Below are positions 8,800-17,004 of a stretch of 64,000 nucleotides of DNA, piece after piece. Position 1 is the stretch's first letter, and every line of letters begins with the position of its first letter. Made by a program: the position numbers and the translations under genes. The DNA is from Streptomyces phaeoluteigriseus (GTDB lineage Bacteria; Actinomycetota; Actinomycetes; Streptomycetales; Streptomycetaceae). Under the pieces are notes generated by a model, which was not told where the DNA came from, did no database searches, and was given only the letters and a program-made list of their open reading frames with translations. Location of the stretch: assembly GCF_001896135.2 (NCBI RefSeq), contig NZ_MPOH02000017.1, positions 136,592-200,591 of the forward strand, read 5' to 3'.

Positions 8800-8808
8800 T
8801 TGTCCACA
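8800..8808 (+). promoter_or_regulatory. Consensus DnaA box upstream of parA
   Basis: Exact TTGTCCACA, followed by TTCTCCACA at about 8818, lies 55 bases before the parA start. It may link segregation-gene expression to DnaA; this is inferred from sequence only. Confidence 0.55.
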
Positions 8809-8862
8809 GAGGTGGATTTCTCCACAGAAGACCAGGCCTCACTGGTTCGCGACCCCGAAGGC

Positions 8863-9933
8863 ATGGGAGGCTCTGTTCATTGCGAGCCTGAAGTCGAGGA
8901 GAGTGAATCCTTGCGGTCCGACGCCAACATCGCGGGACCGATGACCGATCCGGTCCCCGGTCCCCGTACCGAGTCGATGGGGGAGGATGTTTCACGTGAA
9001 ACACCGCCTCCGATGGACGACACTCCGATCGGTCGTGCCGCCCAACTGGCGGTGGAGGCTCTCGGCCGCGCCGGCGAGGGCCTGCCGCGGCCCGAGCAGA
9101 CCCGCATCATGGTGGTCGCCAACCAGAAGGGCGGCGTCGGCAAGACGACGACGACCGTCAACCTTGCCGCATCACTGGCTCTGCACGGTGCCCGCGTCCT
9201 GGTGATCGACCTCGACCCGCAGGGCAATGCGTCCACCGCCCTCGGAATCGATCACCATGCCGAGGTTCCGTCCATCTACGACGTGTTGGTCGAGAGCCGC
9301 CCACTGGCGGAAGTGGTCCAACCCGTCCCCGATGTTGAAGGCCTTTTCTGCGCTCCCGCCACGATCGATCTTGCCGGTGCGGAGATCGAGCTGGTGTCGC
9401 TGGTGGCCCGCGAGAGCCGACTCGAACGAGCCCTCCAGGCGTACGAGCAGCCGCTGGACTATGTCCTGATCGACTGCCCGCCCTCGCTGGGTCTACTGAC
9501 GGTCAACGCGATGGTCGCGGGCCAGGAGGTCCTCATCCCGATCCAGTGCGAGTACTACGCACTGGAGGGGCTGGGCCAGCTACTGCGCAATGTCGAGCTG
9601 GTGCGCGGCCACCTCAACCCCGCCCTTCACGTCTCCACCATTCTGCTCACCATGTACGACGGCCGGACGCGCCTCGCGTCGCAGGTCGCCGACGAGGTGC
9701 GCACCCACTTCGGCGACGAGGTGCTGCGGACGAGCATTCCCCGCTCGGTCCGCATCTCCGAAGCGCCGAGCTACGGGCAGACGGTACTGACCTACGATCC
9801 CGGATCGAGCGGTGCACTGTCCTACCTCGAAGCAGCCCGAGAGATTGCGCTGAGGGGTGTCGGCGTCAGCTACGACGGCACCCACGCCCATATCGGCGCT
9901 CAGAACAACCCGACCATGGAGGGGATCCAGTGA
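8863..9933 (+). CDS. parA: Chromosome partitioning ATPase ParA
   Basis: Walker-type ATPase that polymerises and positions ParB–oriC complexes during sporulation septation. The deviant Walker A motif KGGVGKTTT is at residues 89–97; DLDPQGNAS and the Walker B region VLIDCPPSLGLL follow. The ATG at 8863 gives 356 residues and an N-terminus MGGSVHCEPEVEES resembling that of S. coelicolor ParA as I remember it. The same frame stays open upstream to a GTG at 8689, and an ATG at 9013 is also possible, so the start is the weak point. A parS site lies within codons 43–47. The stop overlaps the parB start. Confidence 0.93.
   Translation: MGGSVHCEPEVEESESLRSDANIAGPMTDPVPGPRTESMGEDVSRETPPPMDDTPIGRAAQLAVEALGRAGEGLPRPEQTRIMVVANQKGGVGKTTTTVNLAASLALHGARVLVIDLDPQGNASTALGIDHHAEVPSIYDVLVESRPLAEVVQPVPDVEGLFCAPATIDLAGAEIELVSLVARESRLERALQAYEQPLDYVLIDCPPSLGLLTVNAMVAGQEVLIPIQCEYYALEGLGQLLRNVELVRGHLNPALHVSTILLTMYDGRTRLASQVADEVRTHFGDEVLRTSIPRSVRISEAPSYGQTVLTYDPGSSGALSYLEAAREIALRGVGVSYDGTHAHIGAQNNPTMEGIQ
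8989..9002. other. parS: parS site (exact) inside parA
   Basis: Exact GTTTCACGTGAAAC within parA codons 43–47, encoding Val-Ser-Arg-Glu-Thr in the disordered N-terminal extension, before the ATPase domain. Confidence 0.95.
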
Positions 9934-11030
9934 GTGATCGACGGAGGGGGCTGGGCCGTGGTCTTGGCGCACTGATCCCTGCCGCCCCGACCGAGAGGAC
10001 ACCGGCGCAGACCGCCGTGGGAGGCGTGACCTCCACGTCGTCCGCCGGTGTTCCGGTCCTGACCACCGACCGTGGGGTGGCCGCGGCGAAGGTGGCCACG
10101 CTGCCGCCTGTTTCACGTGAAACGGAGGAGCCCTCGCCGAACGGGGTGGCGGAGGTTCCCGCAGCGCCCATGGGCGTCCACTTCGCGGAACTCCCGCTCG
10201 ACTCCATCACGCCGAACCCGCGCCAGCCGCGTGAGGTCTTCGACGAGGACGCGCTTCAGGAGCTGGTCACTTCCATCAAGGAGGTCGGCCTCCTCCAGCC
10301 GGTCGTCGTACGGCAGACCGGTCCCGCACGCTATGAGCTGATCATGGGCGAGCGGCGCTGGCGAGCCTGCCGTGAGGCGGGCCTGGAAGCGATCCCGGCG
10401 ATCGTGCGGGCCACGGACGACGAGAAGCTCCTCCTGGACGCACTGCTGGAGAACCTCCACCGTGCTCAGCTGAACCCGCTGGAGGAGGCTGCCGCCTACG
10501 ACCAGTTGCTGAAGGACTTCAACTGCACCCATGACCAGTTGGCGGACCGGATCGGGCGCTCGCGTCCCCAGGTCTCCAACACACTGCGTCTCCTCAGGCT
10601 CTCCCCGGCGGTCCAGCGTCGGGTGGCGGCCGGTGTCCTCTCGGCGGGTCATGCCCGGGCGCTGCTCTCCGTCGACGACTCGGAGGAACAGGACAGGCTT
10701 GCCCACCGCATTGTGGCGGAGGGGCTGTCAGTGCGGGCGGTCGAGGAGATCGTGACCCTCATGGGGTCGCGCCCACAGGCCCCTCAGCGTGCCAAGGGTC
10801 CCCGTGCCGGAGGCCGGGTGTCGCCGGCGCTGTCCGACCTCGCCACCCGGCTCTCGGACCGATTCGAGACGCGGGTGAAGGTCGACCTGGGCCAGAAGAA
10901 GGGCAAGATCACCGTCGAGTTCGCCTCCATGGAAGACCTCGAGCGGATCCTCGACAGCTTGGCACCCGGTGAAGGGCCCGTCCTCCAGAAGGGCCTGGTA
11001 GAGGGTGAGTCCGAGGAAACGGACGACTGA
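9930..11030 (+). CDS. parB: Chromosome partitioning protein ParB
   Basis: CTP-dependent clamp that loads at parS and spreads to form the origin-proximal segregation complex. The start is GTG at 9930, overlapping the parA TGA at 9931–9933. The 366-residue protein begins with the ParA-interacting segment RRRGLGRGLGALIP. The ParB core starts at LPLDSITPNPRQPRE, with the CTP-binding motif GERRWRAC and the helix-turn-helix DQLADRIGRSRPQVSNTLRL; the C-terminal dimerisation region ends near GKITVEFASMEDLERIL. A parS site sits in codons 61–65 of its own gene. It forms an operon with parA and ends before a strong terminator. Confidence 0.96.
   Translation: MSDRRRGLGRGLGALIPAAPTERTPAQTAVGGVTSTSSAGVPVLTTDRGVAAAKVATLPPVSRETEEPSPNGVAEVPAAPMGVHFAELPLDSITPNPRQPREVFDEDALQELVTSIKEVGLLQPVVVRQTGPARYELIMGERRWRACREAGLEAIPAIVRATDDEKLLLDALLENLHRAQLNPLEEAAAYDQLLKDFNCTHDQLADRIGRSRPQVSNTLRLLRLSPAVQRRVAAGVLSAGHARALLSVDDSEEQDRLAHRIVAEGLSVRAVEEIVTLMGSRPQAPQRAKGPRAGGRVSPALSDLATRLSDRFETRVKVDLGQKKGKITVEFASMEDLERILDSLAPGEGPVLQKGLVEGESEETDD
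10110..10123. other. parS: parS site (exact) inside parB
   Basis: Exact GTTTCACGTGAAAC in parB codons 61–65, encoding Val-Ser-Arg-Glu-Thr in the linker before the ParB core domain. Confidence 0.95.
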
Positions 11031-11067
11031 GCGCCCCATGGCCGGGTCCAACCGCCCGCCGACTGCC

Positions 11068-11111
11068 AAGAGCGAGCCGTCTCCGGTGTGTCCGGAACAC
11101 GGCTCGCTCTT
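11068..11111 (+). terminator. Strong terminator after parB
   Basis: A perfect 13-base-pair stem: AAGAGCGAGCCGT (11068–11080) pairs with ACGGCTCGCTCTT (11099–11111), followed by TTGC. It closes the parAB unit. Confidence 0.88.
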
Positions 11112-11163
11112 TGCTTCTGGGCGGTGTCGAGGGAATCGTGTCGTGGATACGATGCAATGAGCT

Positions 11164-11466
11164 ATGGCGCAACCACCTGATGACACCTTCGAGTGGGAGG
11201 CGGGGGCCATGCGAACAATCAGCCGGACCGGACTGGTGGGCGCAGCCTTGGGGATCGGCGCGGTCGGCGGGTTCGTCGCCAGCCTGCTCAGGGAACGGAG
11301 CGCTCTGACTGCCGCTCGCGACGCCGCGGGCGAAGGAAGCGAGGATCAGCCTTCATGGGGCGACGGCTCGTACCGCTCACACTGGACAACCTTCAGGACC
11401 TTCCCCAACGCTGCCGCTCGTGTGTCTTCTGGGAACTGGACCCCGTCAGCGGTGAAGCAGCGGTAA
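11164..11466 (+). CDS. Small hypothetical protein with one membrane segment
   Basis: Not recognised. The reading frame gives up to 100 residues from an ATG at 11164; an internal ATG at 11209 (MRTISRTGLVGAALGIG) is an alternative start. One hydrophobic segment, about TGLVGAALGIGAVGGFVASLL, is followed by a charged tail. The last 112 bases overlap the better supported GNAT gene in another frame, so the true 3' end is doubtful; a missing base, as seen elsewhere in this sequence, could have altered it. It may be a small membrane protein or spurious. Confidence 0.35.
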   Translation: MAQPPDDTFEWEAGAMRTISRTGLVGAALGIGAVGGFVASLLRERSALTAARDAAGEGSEDQPSWGDGSYRSHWTTFRTFPNAAARVSSGNWTPSAVKQR

Positions 11467-11971
11467 GAGCGGGTACGGCGGCGGTGGAGAAGGAGGCCTG
11501 GATCTCCGCGGTCCTACTCGACTGGGGTTCCTGCGGCCGGGTCGTCTTTGTCGATGACGTACCGGTGGGCTACGTGCTCTACGCCCCGCCCGCGTACGTT
11601 CCCCGTTCGACGGCGTTCCCCACGAGCCCTGTGTCCCCGGACGCGGTCCAGCTGATGACCGCGTTCATCGTGCCGGGTTACCAGGGCCAGGGACTCGGCC
11701 GGGTGATGGTCCAGACGGTCGCCAAGGATCTGTTGCGCCGGGACTTCAAAGCGATCGAGGCATTCGGTGATGCCCGCTGGAAGGACCCGGCGTGTCTTCT
11801 GCCGGCCGACCATCTGCTGGCGGTGGGTTTCAAGACGGTCCGGCCGCACCCTTCTCACCCCCGCCTGAGGCTGGAGCTGCGCACCACCCTTTCCTGGAAG
11901 GAGACGTGGAGATGGCGCTCGACCGACTGTTGGGAGCCGTACAGAAGGAGCCGGCGCTGCGCCCCCTGTGA
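11355..11971 (+). CDS. GNAT family N-acetyltransferase (apparent frameshift near 11903)
   Basis: Acetyl-CoA-dependent acetyltransferase of unknown substrate. The protein MGRRLVPLTLDNLQDLPQRC has the GNAT acetyl-CoA motif VPGYQGQGLGRVM near residues 112–124 and a paired-Cys segment CRSCVFWE near the N-terminus. The frame holds to TTLSWKE; adding one G near 11903 (GGAGACGTGG to GGAGGACGTGG) gives DVEMALDRLLGAVQKEPALRPL and a stop at 11969–11971, a natural 205-residue end. Without the correction the frame runs on to 12359 across trxA. It lies between parB and trxA, a position held by the same gene in S. coelicolor as I recall. Confidence 0.82.
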
Positions 11972-12014
11972 CTGGCTTGGTGAAACACACGCCTCGTGTG
12001 CGACGTTCAGATCG

Positions 12015-12344
12015 TCACTCGGCGATGAAGTCCTCAAGGTCGCGGACGAGCGCGGCCTTGGGCTTGGCGCCGACGATGGTCTTGGCGACCTCGCCGTTCT
12101 GGTAGACGTTCAAGGTCGGGATGGACATCACGCCGTACTTGGCGGCCGTACCCGGGTTCTCGTCGATGTTGAGCTTGACGACCTCGATCTTGTCGCCGTA
12201 CTCGGCCGCGATCGCCTCGAGGGACGGAGCGATCTGGCGGCACGGGCCGCACCAGGCAGCCCAGAAGTCCACCAGGACGGGCTTCTCGCTCTTGAGGACG
12301 TCCTGCTCGAAGGAGTCGTCGGTTACGTGCTTGAGGTCGGCCAC
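12015..12344 (-). CDS. trxA: Thioredoxin
   Basis: Cytosolic protein-disulphide reductase. The 109-residue product, read from the GTG at 12344 just after AAAGGAG, has the active site WCGPC at residues 31–35, the preceding VLVDFWAA strand and the cis-proline region SIPTLNVY. A longer open frame to 12539 exists but lacks thioredoxin sequence. It lies 43 bases after trxB on the same strand, so both are likely transcribed from the sigma-R-type promoter upstream of trxB. Confidence 0.97.
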   Translation of the reverse strand: MADLKHVTDDSFEQDVLKSEKPVLVDFWAAWCGPCRQIAPSLEAIAAEYGDKIEVVKLNIDENPGTAAKYGVMSIPTLNVYQNGEVAKTIVGAKPKAALVRDLEDFIAE

Positions 12345-12387
12345 GGCGGGCTCCTTTAACTGATGTGTGCGGTGGGGCGGAAGGGGG

Positions 12388-13356
12388 TCAGACGGCGGTC
12401 TTCTCGGGCTCGGCCTGCTCCTCGTCCGCGAGGGCGGCGAGGTAGCGCTCGGCGTCGAGGGCGGCGGAGCAGCCGGTGCCGGCTGCGGTGATCGCCTGAC
12501 GGTAGGTGTGGTCGACGACATCGCCGGCGGCGAAGACACCGGTCACGTTCGTCCGGGTGGACGGGGCGACGACCTTCAGGTAACCCTCTTCGTCCAGGTC
12601 GAGCTGGCCCTTGAAGAGTTCCGTGCGCGGGTCGTGGCCGATCGCGATGAACAGGCCCGTCACCGCCAGGTCGGAGAGTTCACCGGTCTTGAGGTTGCGC
12701 AGCTTCAACCCGGCCAGCTTCGGGTCACCCTGGATCTCGGCGACCTCGCTGTCCCAGACGAACGAGATCTTCGGGTCGGCGAAGGCACGCTCCTGCATCG
12801 CCTTGGAGGCACGCAGCGTGTCCCGGCGGTGGACGATCGTCACGGACTTGGCGAAGCGCGACAGGAAGGTGGCCTCCTCCATCGCAGTGTCGCCGCCACC
12901 GATGACGGCGATGTCCTGGTCCTTGAAGAAGAAGCCGTCACACGTGGCACACCACGAGACGCCGCGACCGGAGAGAGCGTCCTCGTTGGGCAGGCCGAGC
13001 TTGCGGTGCTGGGAGCCGGTGGTGACGATGACGGCCTTGGCCCGGTGGACTGTTCCCGCCGTGTCGGTCACCGTCTTGATCTCACCGGTGAGGTCGACGG
13101 AGACGACGTCGTCGGGGATCAGTTCGGCGCCGAAGCGCTCGGCCTGGGCGCGCATGTTGTCCATGAGCTCGGGGCCCATGATCCCGTCCTGGAAGCCGGG
13201 GAAGTTCTCGACCTCGGTGGTGTTCATGAGGGCGCCGCCCGCGGTGACGGCTCCTTCGAACACCAGCGGCTTCAGTGATGCGCGCGCGGTGTAGAGCGCC
13301 GCCGTGTAGCCGGCGGGCCCGGAGCCGATGATGATCACGTTTCGGACGTCGCTCAC
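12388..13356 (-). CDS. trxB: Thioredoxin reductase
   Basis: FAD- and NADPH-dependent enzyme that reduces thioredoxin. The 322-residue protein opens with the FAD-binding motif IIIGSGPAGYTAA, contains the redox-active CATC at residues 136–139 (SWCATCDGFFF) and the NADPH-binding IGGGDTAMEEA, and ends with the second FAD motif FAAGDVVDHTYRQAITAAG. The GTG start at 13356 is 69 bases from a sequence matching the sigma-R consensus. It pairs with trxA; with rsmG/parAB and sigM nearby, this is the conserved actinobacterial origin-flanking order. Confidence 0.97.
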   Translation of the reverse strand: MSDVRNVIIIGSGPAGYTAALYTARASLKPLVFEGAVTAGGALMNTTEVENFPGFQDGIMGPELMDNMRAQAERFGAELIPDDVVSVDLTGEIKTVTDTAGTVHRAKAVIVTTGSQHRKLGLPNEDALSGRGVSWCATCDGFFFKDQDIAVIGGGDTAMEEATFLSRFAKSVTIVHRRDTLRASKAMQERAFADPKISFVWDSEVAEIQGDPKLAGLKLRNLKTGELSDLAVTGLFIAIGHDPRTELFKGQLDLDEEGYLKVVAPSTRTNVTGVFAAGDVVDHTYRQAITAAGTGCSAALDAERYLAALADEEQAEPEKTAV

Positions 13357-13424
13357 GGCTTCATTCCTCGTCTCTGGTCTATGTCGATCGACCGGGGGAG
13401 CTTCTGGAAACTCTCACCCCACCC

Positions 13425-13451
13425 AACGGATCCTAAGGGGCGCGCATTCCC
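13425..13451 (-). promoter_or_regulatory. Sigma-R-type (thiol stress) promoter for trxB–trxA
   Basis: Read on the minus strand, GGGAAT (13451–13446) is followed after exactly 18 bases by GTT (13427–13425). This is the GGGAAT-N18-GTT pattern recognised by sigma-R, which is known to drive trxBA in S. coelicolor. It is 69 bases upstream of the trxB start. Confidence 0.8.
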
Positions 13452-13524
13452 GCTGTGGCCGGGCACACCAAGGGGCCCGACGCCGTACCGGATACCACGC
13501 TCGGCGGGGACGAAGCCCGAAGCG

Positions 13525-14403
13525 TCAGGGGCGGGTGTAGGAGTCCTTGAGAAGGATCTTCGCTGTGCCGGACGACGGCTGGCTGACGCAGGTCGCATCC
13601 ATCAGGTACGCGGTGACCCGGGTGCTGTCGGCGCTGTCGGGGAGGACGACGAGAAGCGCGTCCCTCCCCTGGTACGTGCCCTTCTCGACGGCCAGGGCCG
13701 CGTCGTTCCGGTCCATGCCCTTCTGGACGCAGCCGGGCACCGTGGGCTCCTGGAAGACTCTGGGGGTCTTCGTCTCCGGCTCGCCCTGCATGCCGAGAGT
13801 GTGCGGACTGGCGTTGGGGGAGGCGGCCAGGAGATCAGCGACCTGCTGTTCCAGACCGCTCTCGGAGAAGCTGTGCGCGACGGTGGACCGCTGACCGGGC
13901 ACAGAGGTTCCCGGACTCTCGTCGCCGGTCAGTGACGACACCAGGACCGACCCGATACCCAGGGCGGCGACGGCGAAGGCGGTCCCCAGCACGGCGATCC
14001 TGCGTCGCCCATTCCGCCGGCGATCCTTGCGGCCCGGCCCGGTGGTGGTGGTTCGGGCATGCCCTGCGGGCCGCGGCGGCGATGTCGATGTTTCACGTGA
14101 AACATGCCCGGCGCTGTCCGACTCGAGTGTGGTGGGCTCCGGGGCCGTGGAGCTGATCAAGGCTTCCACCGCCAGCGCGGCATCGATGCGGTGGGCGACC
14201 TCGTCCGGCATCCGCGTCGGCCCGGGCAGCGTCCCCAGGAGGCCACGGATCTCCTCCAGCGAGGCGTGGACGTCCGCGCAGAGCACGCAGTCGTCGAGGT
14301 GTCGACGCACTTCCGTACTGCGGTCGGTAGGGAGCAGGCCCTCGGTGAGGTCGGAGATCTCCGTGACGTCCGGGTGTTCGGTCCTGTCCGTCGTCGATGT
14401 CAC
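13525..14403 (-). CDS. Zinc-finger anti-sigma factor, partner of SigM
   Basis: Membrane-anchored anti-sigma factor inferred from structure and position. The 292-residue protein has an N-terminal ZAS-type motif, H35-x3-C39-x2-C42 (HLDDCVLC), in the cytosolic domain, a linker, one membrane helix at about residues 137–159 (IAVLGTAFAVAALGIGSVLV) and a roughly 130-residue external domain. The GTG start at 14403 overlaps the sigM stop by four bases, implying coupled translation and matched amounts of sigma and anti-sigma. The external domain resembles nothing I recognise. Codons 101–105 contain an exact parS site. Confidence 0.87.
   Translation of the reverse strand: MTSTTDRTEHPDVTEISDLTEGLLPTDRSTEVRRHLDDCVLCADVHASLEEIRGLLGTLPGPTRMPDEVAHRIDAALAVEALISSTAPEPTTLESDSAGHVSRETSTSPPRPAGHARTTTTGPGRKDRRRNGRRRIAVLGTAFAVAALGIGSVLVSSLTGDESPGTSVPGQRSTVAHSFSESGLEQQVADLLAASPNASPHTLGMQGEPETKTPRVFQEPTVPGCVQKGMDRNDAALAVEKGTYQGRDALLVVLPDSADSTRVTAYLMDATCVSQPSSGTAKILLKDSYTRP
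14090..14103. other. parS: parS site (exact) inside the anti-sigma gene
   Basis: Exact GTTTCACGTGAAAC, read on the minus strand as Val101-Ser-Arg-Glu-Thr105 in the linker between the zinc motif and the membrane helix. Confidence 0.95.
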
Positions 14404-15125
14404 GTTCGCCCACCTCCGCCCTTCACAGCAGCTGAATCGCCGGTCCCGGCGCCGTCCGGGCCTTCGTCCCGAGGACCCGCTGCCGGTGGGACGGATGTCC
14501 CCTCCGCCCGGTTCCGTCCTCGCCCGGTTTCCCTCATCTCGCCGGAGTTGGCCGGCCGCAGATGGGTGAGCAGTGGCAGGAGTCTTGCTCTGCCCCGAGC
14601 GCAGCGGCTCTTCACCGTCCCCGTCGGGACGTCGAGCACACGGGCGGCCTCGGCGACGGGATAGCCCTGCATGTCGACCAGGATGAGCGCCGCACGCTGG
14701 TCGGGCGGCAGGGTACCGAGGGCTTCGAGGAGCTGGCGGTGCAGGTCGTTGCGCTCGGCGGGTGCCGATGCCGACTCGTGCGGCTCCAGCAACTGCTCCA
14801 GGCGCTCGGTGTCGTCGACCGGAGAGGTCTTGCGGGAGGCCGCCTTGCGGGCCCGGTCCAGGCAGGCGTTCACCGTGATCCGGTGCAGCCAGGTGGTGAC
14901 GGCGGACTGGCCGCGGAAGGTATGGGCGGCCCGGTAGGCGGAGACCAGAGCGTCCTGAACGGCGTCAGCGGCCTCCTCGCGGTCCCCCAGGGTTCTGAGG
15001 GCCACGGCCCAGAGCCGGTCACGGTGTCGCCGTACAAGCTCACCGAAGGCGTCAGGATCGCCCTCCACGTGACGGGTGAGGAGGTCATGATCGCTGAATC
15101 CGTCGTGTTCGGCGCCTGCTGCCAT
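14400..15125 (-). CDS. sigM: ECF RNA polymerase sigma factor SigM
   Basis: A 241-residue extracytoplasmic-function sigma factor. Region 2 runs through FGELVRRHRDRLWAVALRTL to VQDALVSAYRAAHTFRGQ and TWLHRITVN; region 4 contains LPPDQRAALILVDMQGYPVAEAARVL and the helix-turn-helix VPTGTVKSRCARGRARL. A disordered tail of about 50 residues follows. It starts with ATG at 15125 and is translationally coupled to the anti-sigma gene. The name rests on position: sigM lies between the trxB–trxA pair and murJ in mycobacteria and, as I recall, in S. coelicolor (SCO3892). Confidence 0.9.
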   Translation of the reverse strand: MAAGAEHDGFSDHDLLTRHVEGDPDAFGELVRRHRDRLWAVALRTLGDREEAADAVQDALVSAYRAAHTFRGQSAVTTWLHRITVNACLDRARKAASRKTSPVDDTERLEQLLEPHESASAPAERNDLHRQLLEALGTLPPDQRAALILVDMQGYPVAEAARVLDVPTGTVKSRCARGRARLLPLLTHLRPANSGEMRETGRGRNRAEGTSVPPAAGPRDEGPDGAGTGDSAAVKGGGGRT

Positions 15126-15152
15126 CGGACCCCCTCCCCCTCAGGTGAGATC

Positions 15153-16892
15153 TCAGCCCGTGAATTTCACGTCGGTGATGGCCTGTTTGTAGCCGGAGCC
15201 ACTGAAACCATCGGTGGGCGCATACGGTACGGCGGTGATCCAGAGCAGCACGTACTGGGTCTTCACCGTCTTCGACGTCTTCACCGTGAGCGAGGTACCG
15301 CTGGCGTCGGCGGTACCGATCTCCTTCATCCCGCCGATGCCCGTGGACGGAGTGAGCGAGTCCGTGGCGTAGAGCTTCACGGTCGTGTGGTCCCCGGCGT
15401 ACCGGAGTCCTATCGACGCCGCGGAGACCTCCCGTGCCGACCCGAGGTCGTAGATGATGCCCACTCCGGGCTTGTACGGAGCAAGGGTCGGACCCTCGGC
15501 GTATTTCTTGGTCCGCCAGTACGTGGAGCTGTCACCGTCGTAGGTGTTGCCGACGTCCTCCGGCGCCTGGGCGGAACCGCTGGCTACGTACTCCTGCGAG
15601 CCCTGGATGCTGAGCTGCTGGACGGGCCTGGGCGCGGCACTGTTGTTGTCGTCGCCGTCCGTCGTCTGCGTCTGGTTCGTGTCGTCGGAGTTGCCCTGGT
15701 CCATCAGGGCGTCCGCGAGCTGCCAGCTGCCGAGACCGAGGGCGGCGATGAGCAGCGCGGAGACCGCCCACTTCAGCGCTTTGCCGGTGCGGCTCTGCAA
15801 CGGGGGAGGCGGGGTCCGCACCGGCTGGGTGGCGCCCGGGTGGGCCGCGGGCCGTCCGTAGCTGCCCTGCTGGTACGTCGTGCGCTGGTATTCGGGGGGC
15901 GCGGTGAACGTGGGCTCCGGCGGGCGGATGCGGGGCATCTCACCGATGGCCTTGACCAGTTCCTCCGGTGTGGCGCACGCGGACTCATGCCGGGAGGCGG
16001 TCGCTCCGTCGTTGACGAGAGCGCGCATGGCCAGCTCCGACAGGCCCCGGTGGATGCCGGCACGCACCTGGTCGGGGGCGATCAGCCCGATGTCCTTGGG
16101 TAGTCCGGACAGACCATAGGCGTCGTTCTCGTACGGCCAGCGCTGAGTGAGCGCGGCGTACAGCAGAGCGCCGATCGCCTCGGTGTCGGTGCGCTGGGGG
16201 GTGTCGGAACTGACGCCGCGCAGCGCCGCGTTCACGGCGAGGCCGCGGATGCGCCACTGGCCGGTGGAGGTGCGCAGCACGGCGTTGGGGTTCAGCCGCA
16301 GATGCGCGAGCCCTTCACGGTGGGCGGCCGCCATGGCGGAGGCGATCTGACTCACCATCTGGTAGGCGTCGTGCGGCTCCAGCGGCCCGGAAGCGAGGAG
16401 CGTGGTCAGTTCGGTGGCGTCGGGCAGCCACTCGTGAACGACGTAGACGAGGTCGTTCTCCTCGACCGCGTCGAGAACTTGGACGAAGCGGGGGTCGCCG
16501 AGCAGGGCGGAGGACCTGGCCGCCGCCAGGACGGAACGGGCCCGCGTGTGATCCGCGGGCAGAACATGGACGCCGACGGCACGGCGGAGTTTCTCGTCGA
16601 CCGCACGCCAACTGCTGAAACCGTCCAGACGGGTGACGCAGTCCTCGAGCCGGTAGCGTCTGGCGAGCTTGTGGCCGCTGTGCAGTTCCGGCGCCGAGGC
16701 CTTCCCGGGGCTCTCAGCCCCGCCACTCCCCTGTGCCTCGTCGCTGTCCGTGTCCCGCTCCCGGTTCTTGGCCACACCGTCGGCCGTGGACTGGTCCGCC
16801 TGTGCGGTCAGCGGCTCGTCACCGCTGTTGTCTGCCACGTCGACGGCAGCCGTACTCCGTTCCGCCACCGTCGTTCCTGCCTCCCCATCCAT
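15153..16892 (-). CDS. Membrane-bound pseudokinase with external discoidin-like domain
   Basis: A 579-residue protein next to murJ. About 90 acidic, disordered residues precede a protein-kinase-like fold (LARRYRLEDCVTRLDGFSSW onward). The catalytic loop reads HLRLNPNAVLR instead of HRDLKPxN, lacking the catalytic Asp, so it is probably a pseudokinase. After a Pro-rich stretch comes one membrane helix (ALKWAVSALLIAALGLGSWQ) and an external beta-rich domain, about 150 residues, of F5/8-discoidin type (NTYDGDSSTYWRTKKYAEGP). In mycobacteria the same modules are fused to MurJ (Rv3910), where the kinase-like part is phosphorylated and bound by FhaA. ATG 16892 is chosen over the GTG at 16946, though its ribosome-binding site is weak. 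Confidence 0.85.
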   Translation of the reverse strand: MDGEAGTTVAERSTAAVDVADNSGDEPLTAQADQSTADGVAKNRERDTDSDEAQGSGGAESPGKASAPELHSGHKLARRYRLEDCVTRLDGFSSWRAVDEKLRRAVGVHVLPADHTRARSVLAAARSSALLGDPRFVQVLDAVEENDLVYVVHEWLPDATELTTLLASGPLEPHDAYQMVSQIASAMAAAHREGLAHLRLNPNAVLRTSTGQWRIRGLAVNAALRGVSSDTPQRTDTEAIGALLYAALTQRWPYENDAYGLSGLPKDIGLIAPDQVRAGIHRGLSELAMRALVNDGATASRHESACATPEELVKAIGEMPRIRPPEPTFTAPPEYQRTTYQQGSYGRPAAHPGATQPVRTPPPPLQSRTGKALKWAVSALLIAALGLGSWQLADALMDQGNSDDTNQTQTTDGDDNNSAAPRPVQQLSIQGSQEYVASGSAQAPEDVGNTYDGDSSTYWRTKKYAEGPTLAPYKPGVGIIYDLGSAREVSAASIGLRYAGDHTTVKLYATDSLTPSTGIGGMKEIGTADASGTSLTVKTSKTVKTQYVLLWITAVPYAPTDGFSGSGYKQAITDVKFTG

Positions 16893-17004
16893 GCGCGCCG
16901 TCCGACCTCGTGCGCGCCGTCCGACGCCGAACCCAATTGTGCCCACAGTCCGCCGCTATGCACGACACGCGGCGACGAACGATGGTTGTGCGCCTACCCC
17001 CGCC

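Noticed and set aside
11981..11996. TGGTGAAACAC as a parS half-site
   Set aside because: Only one arm matches; the palindrome is absent.
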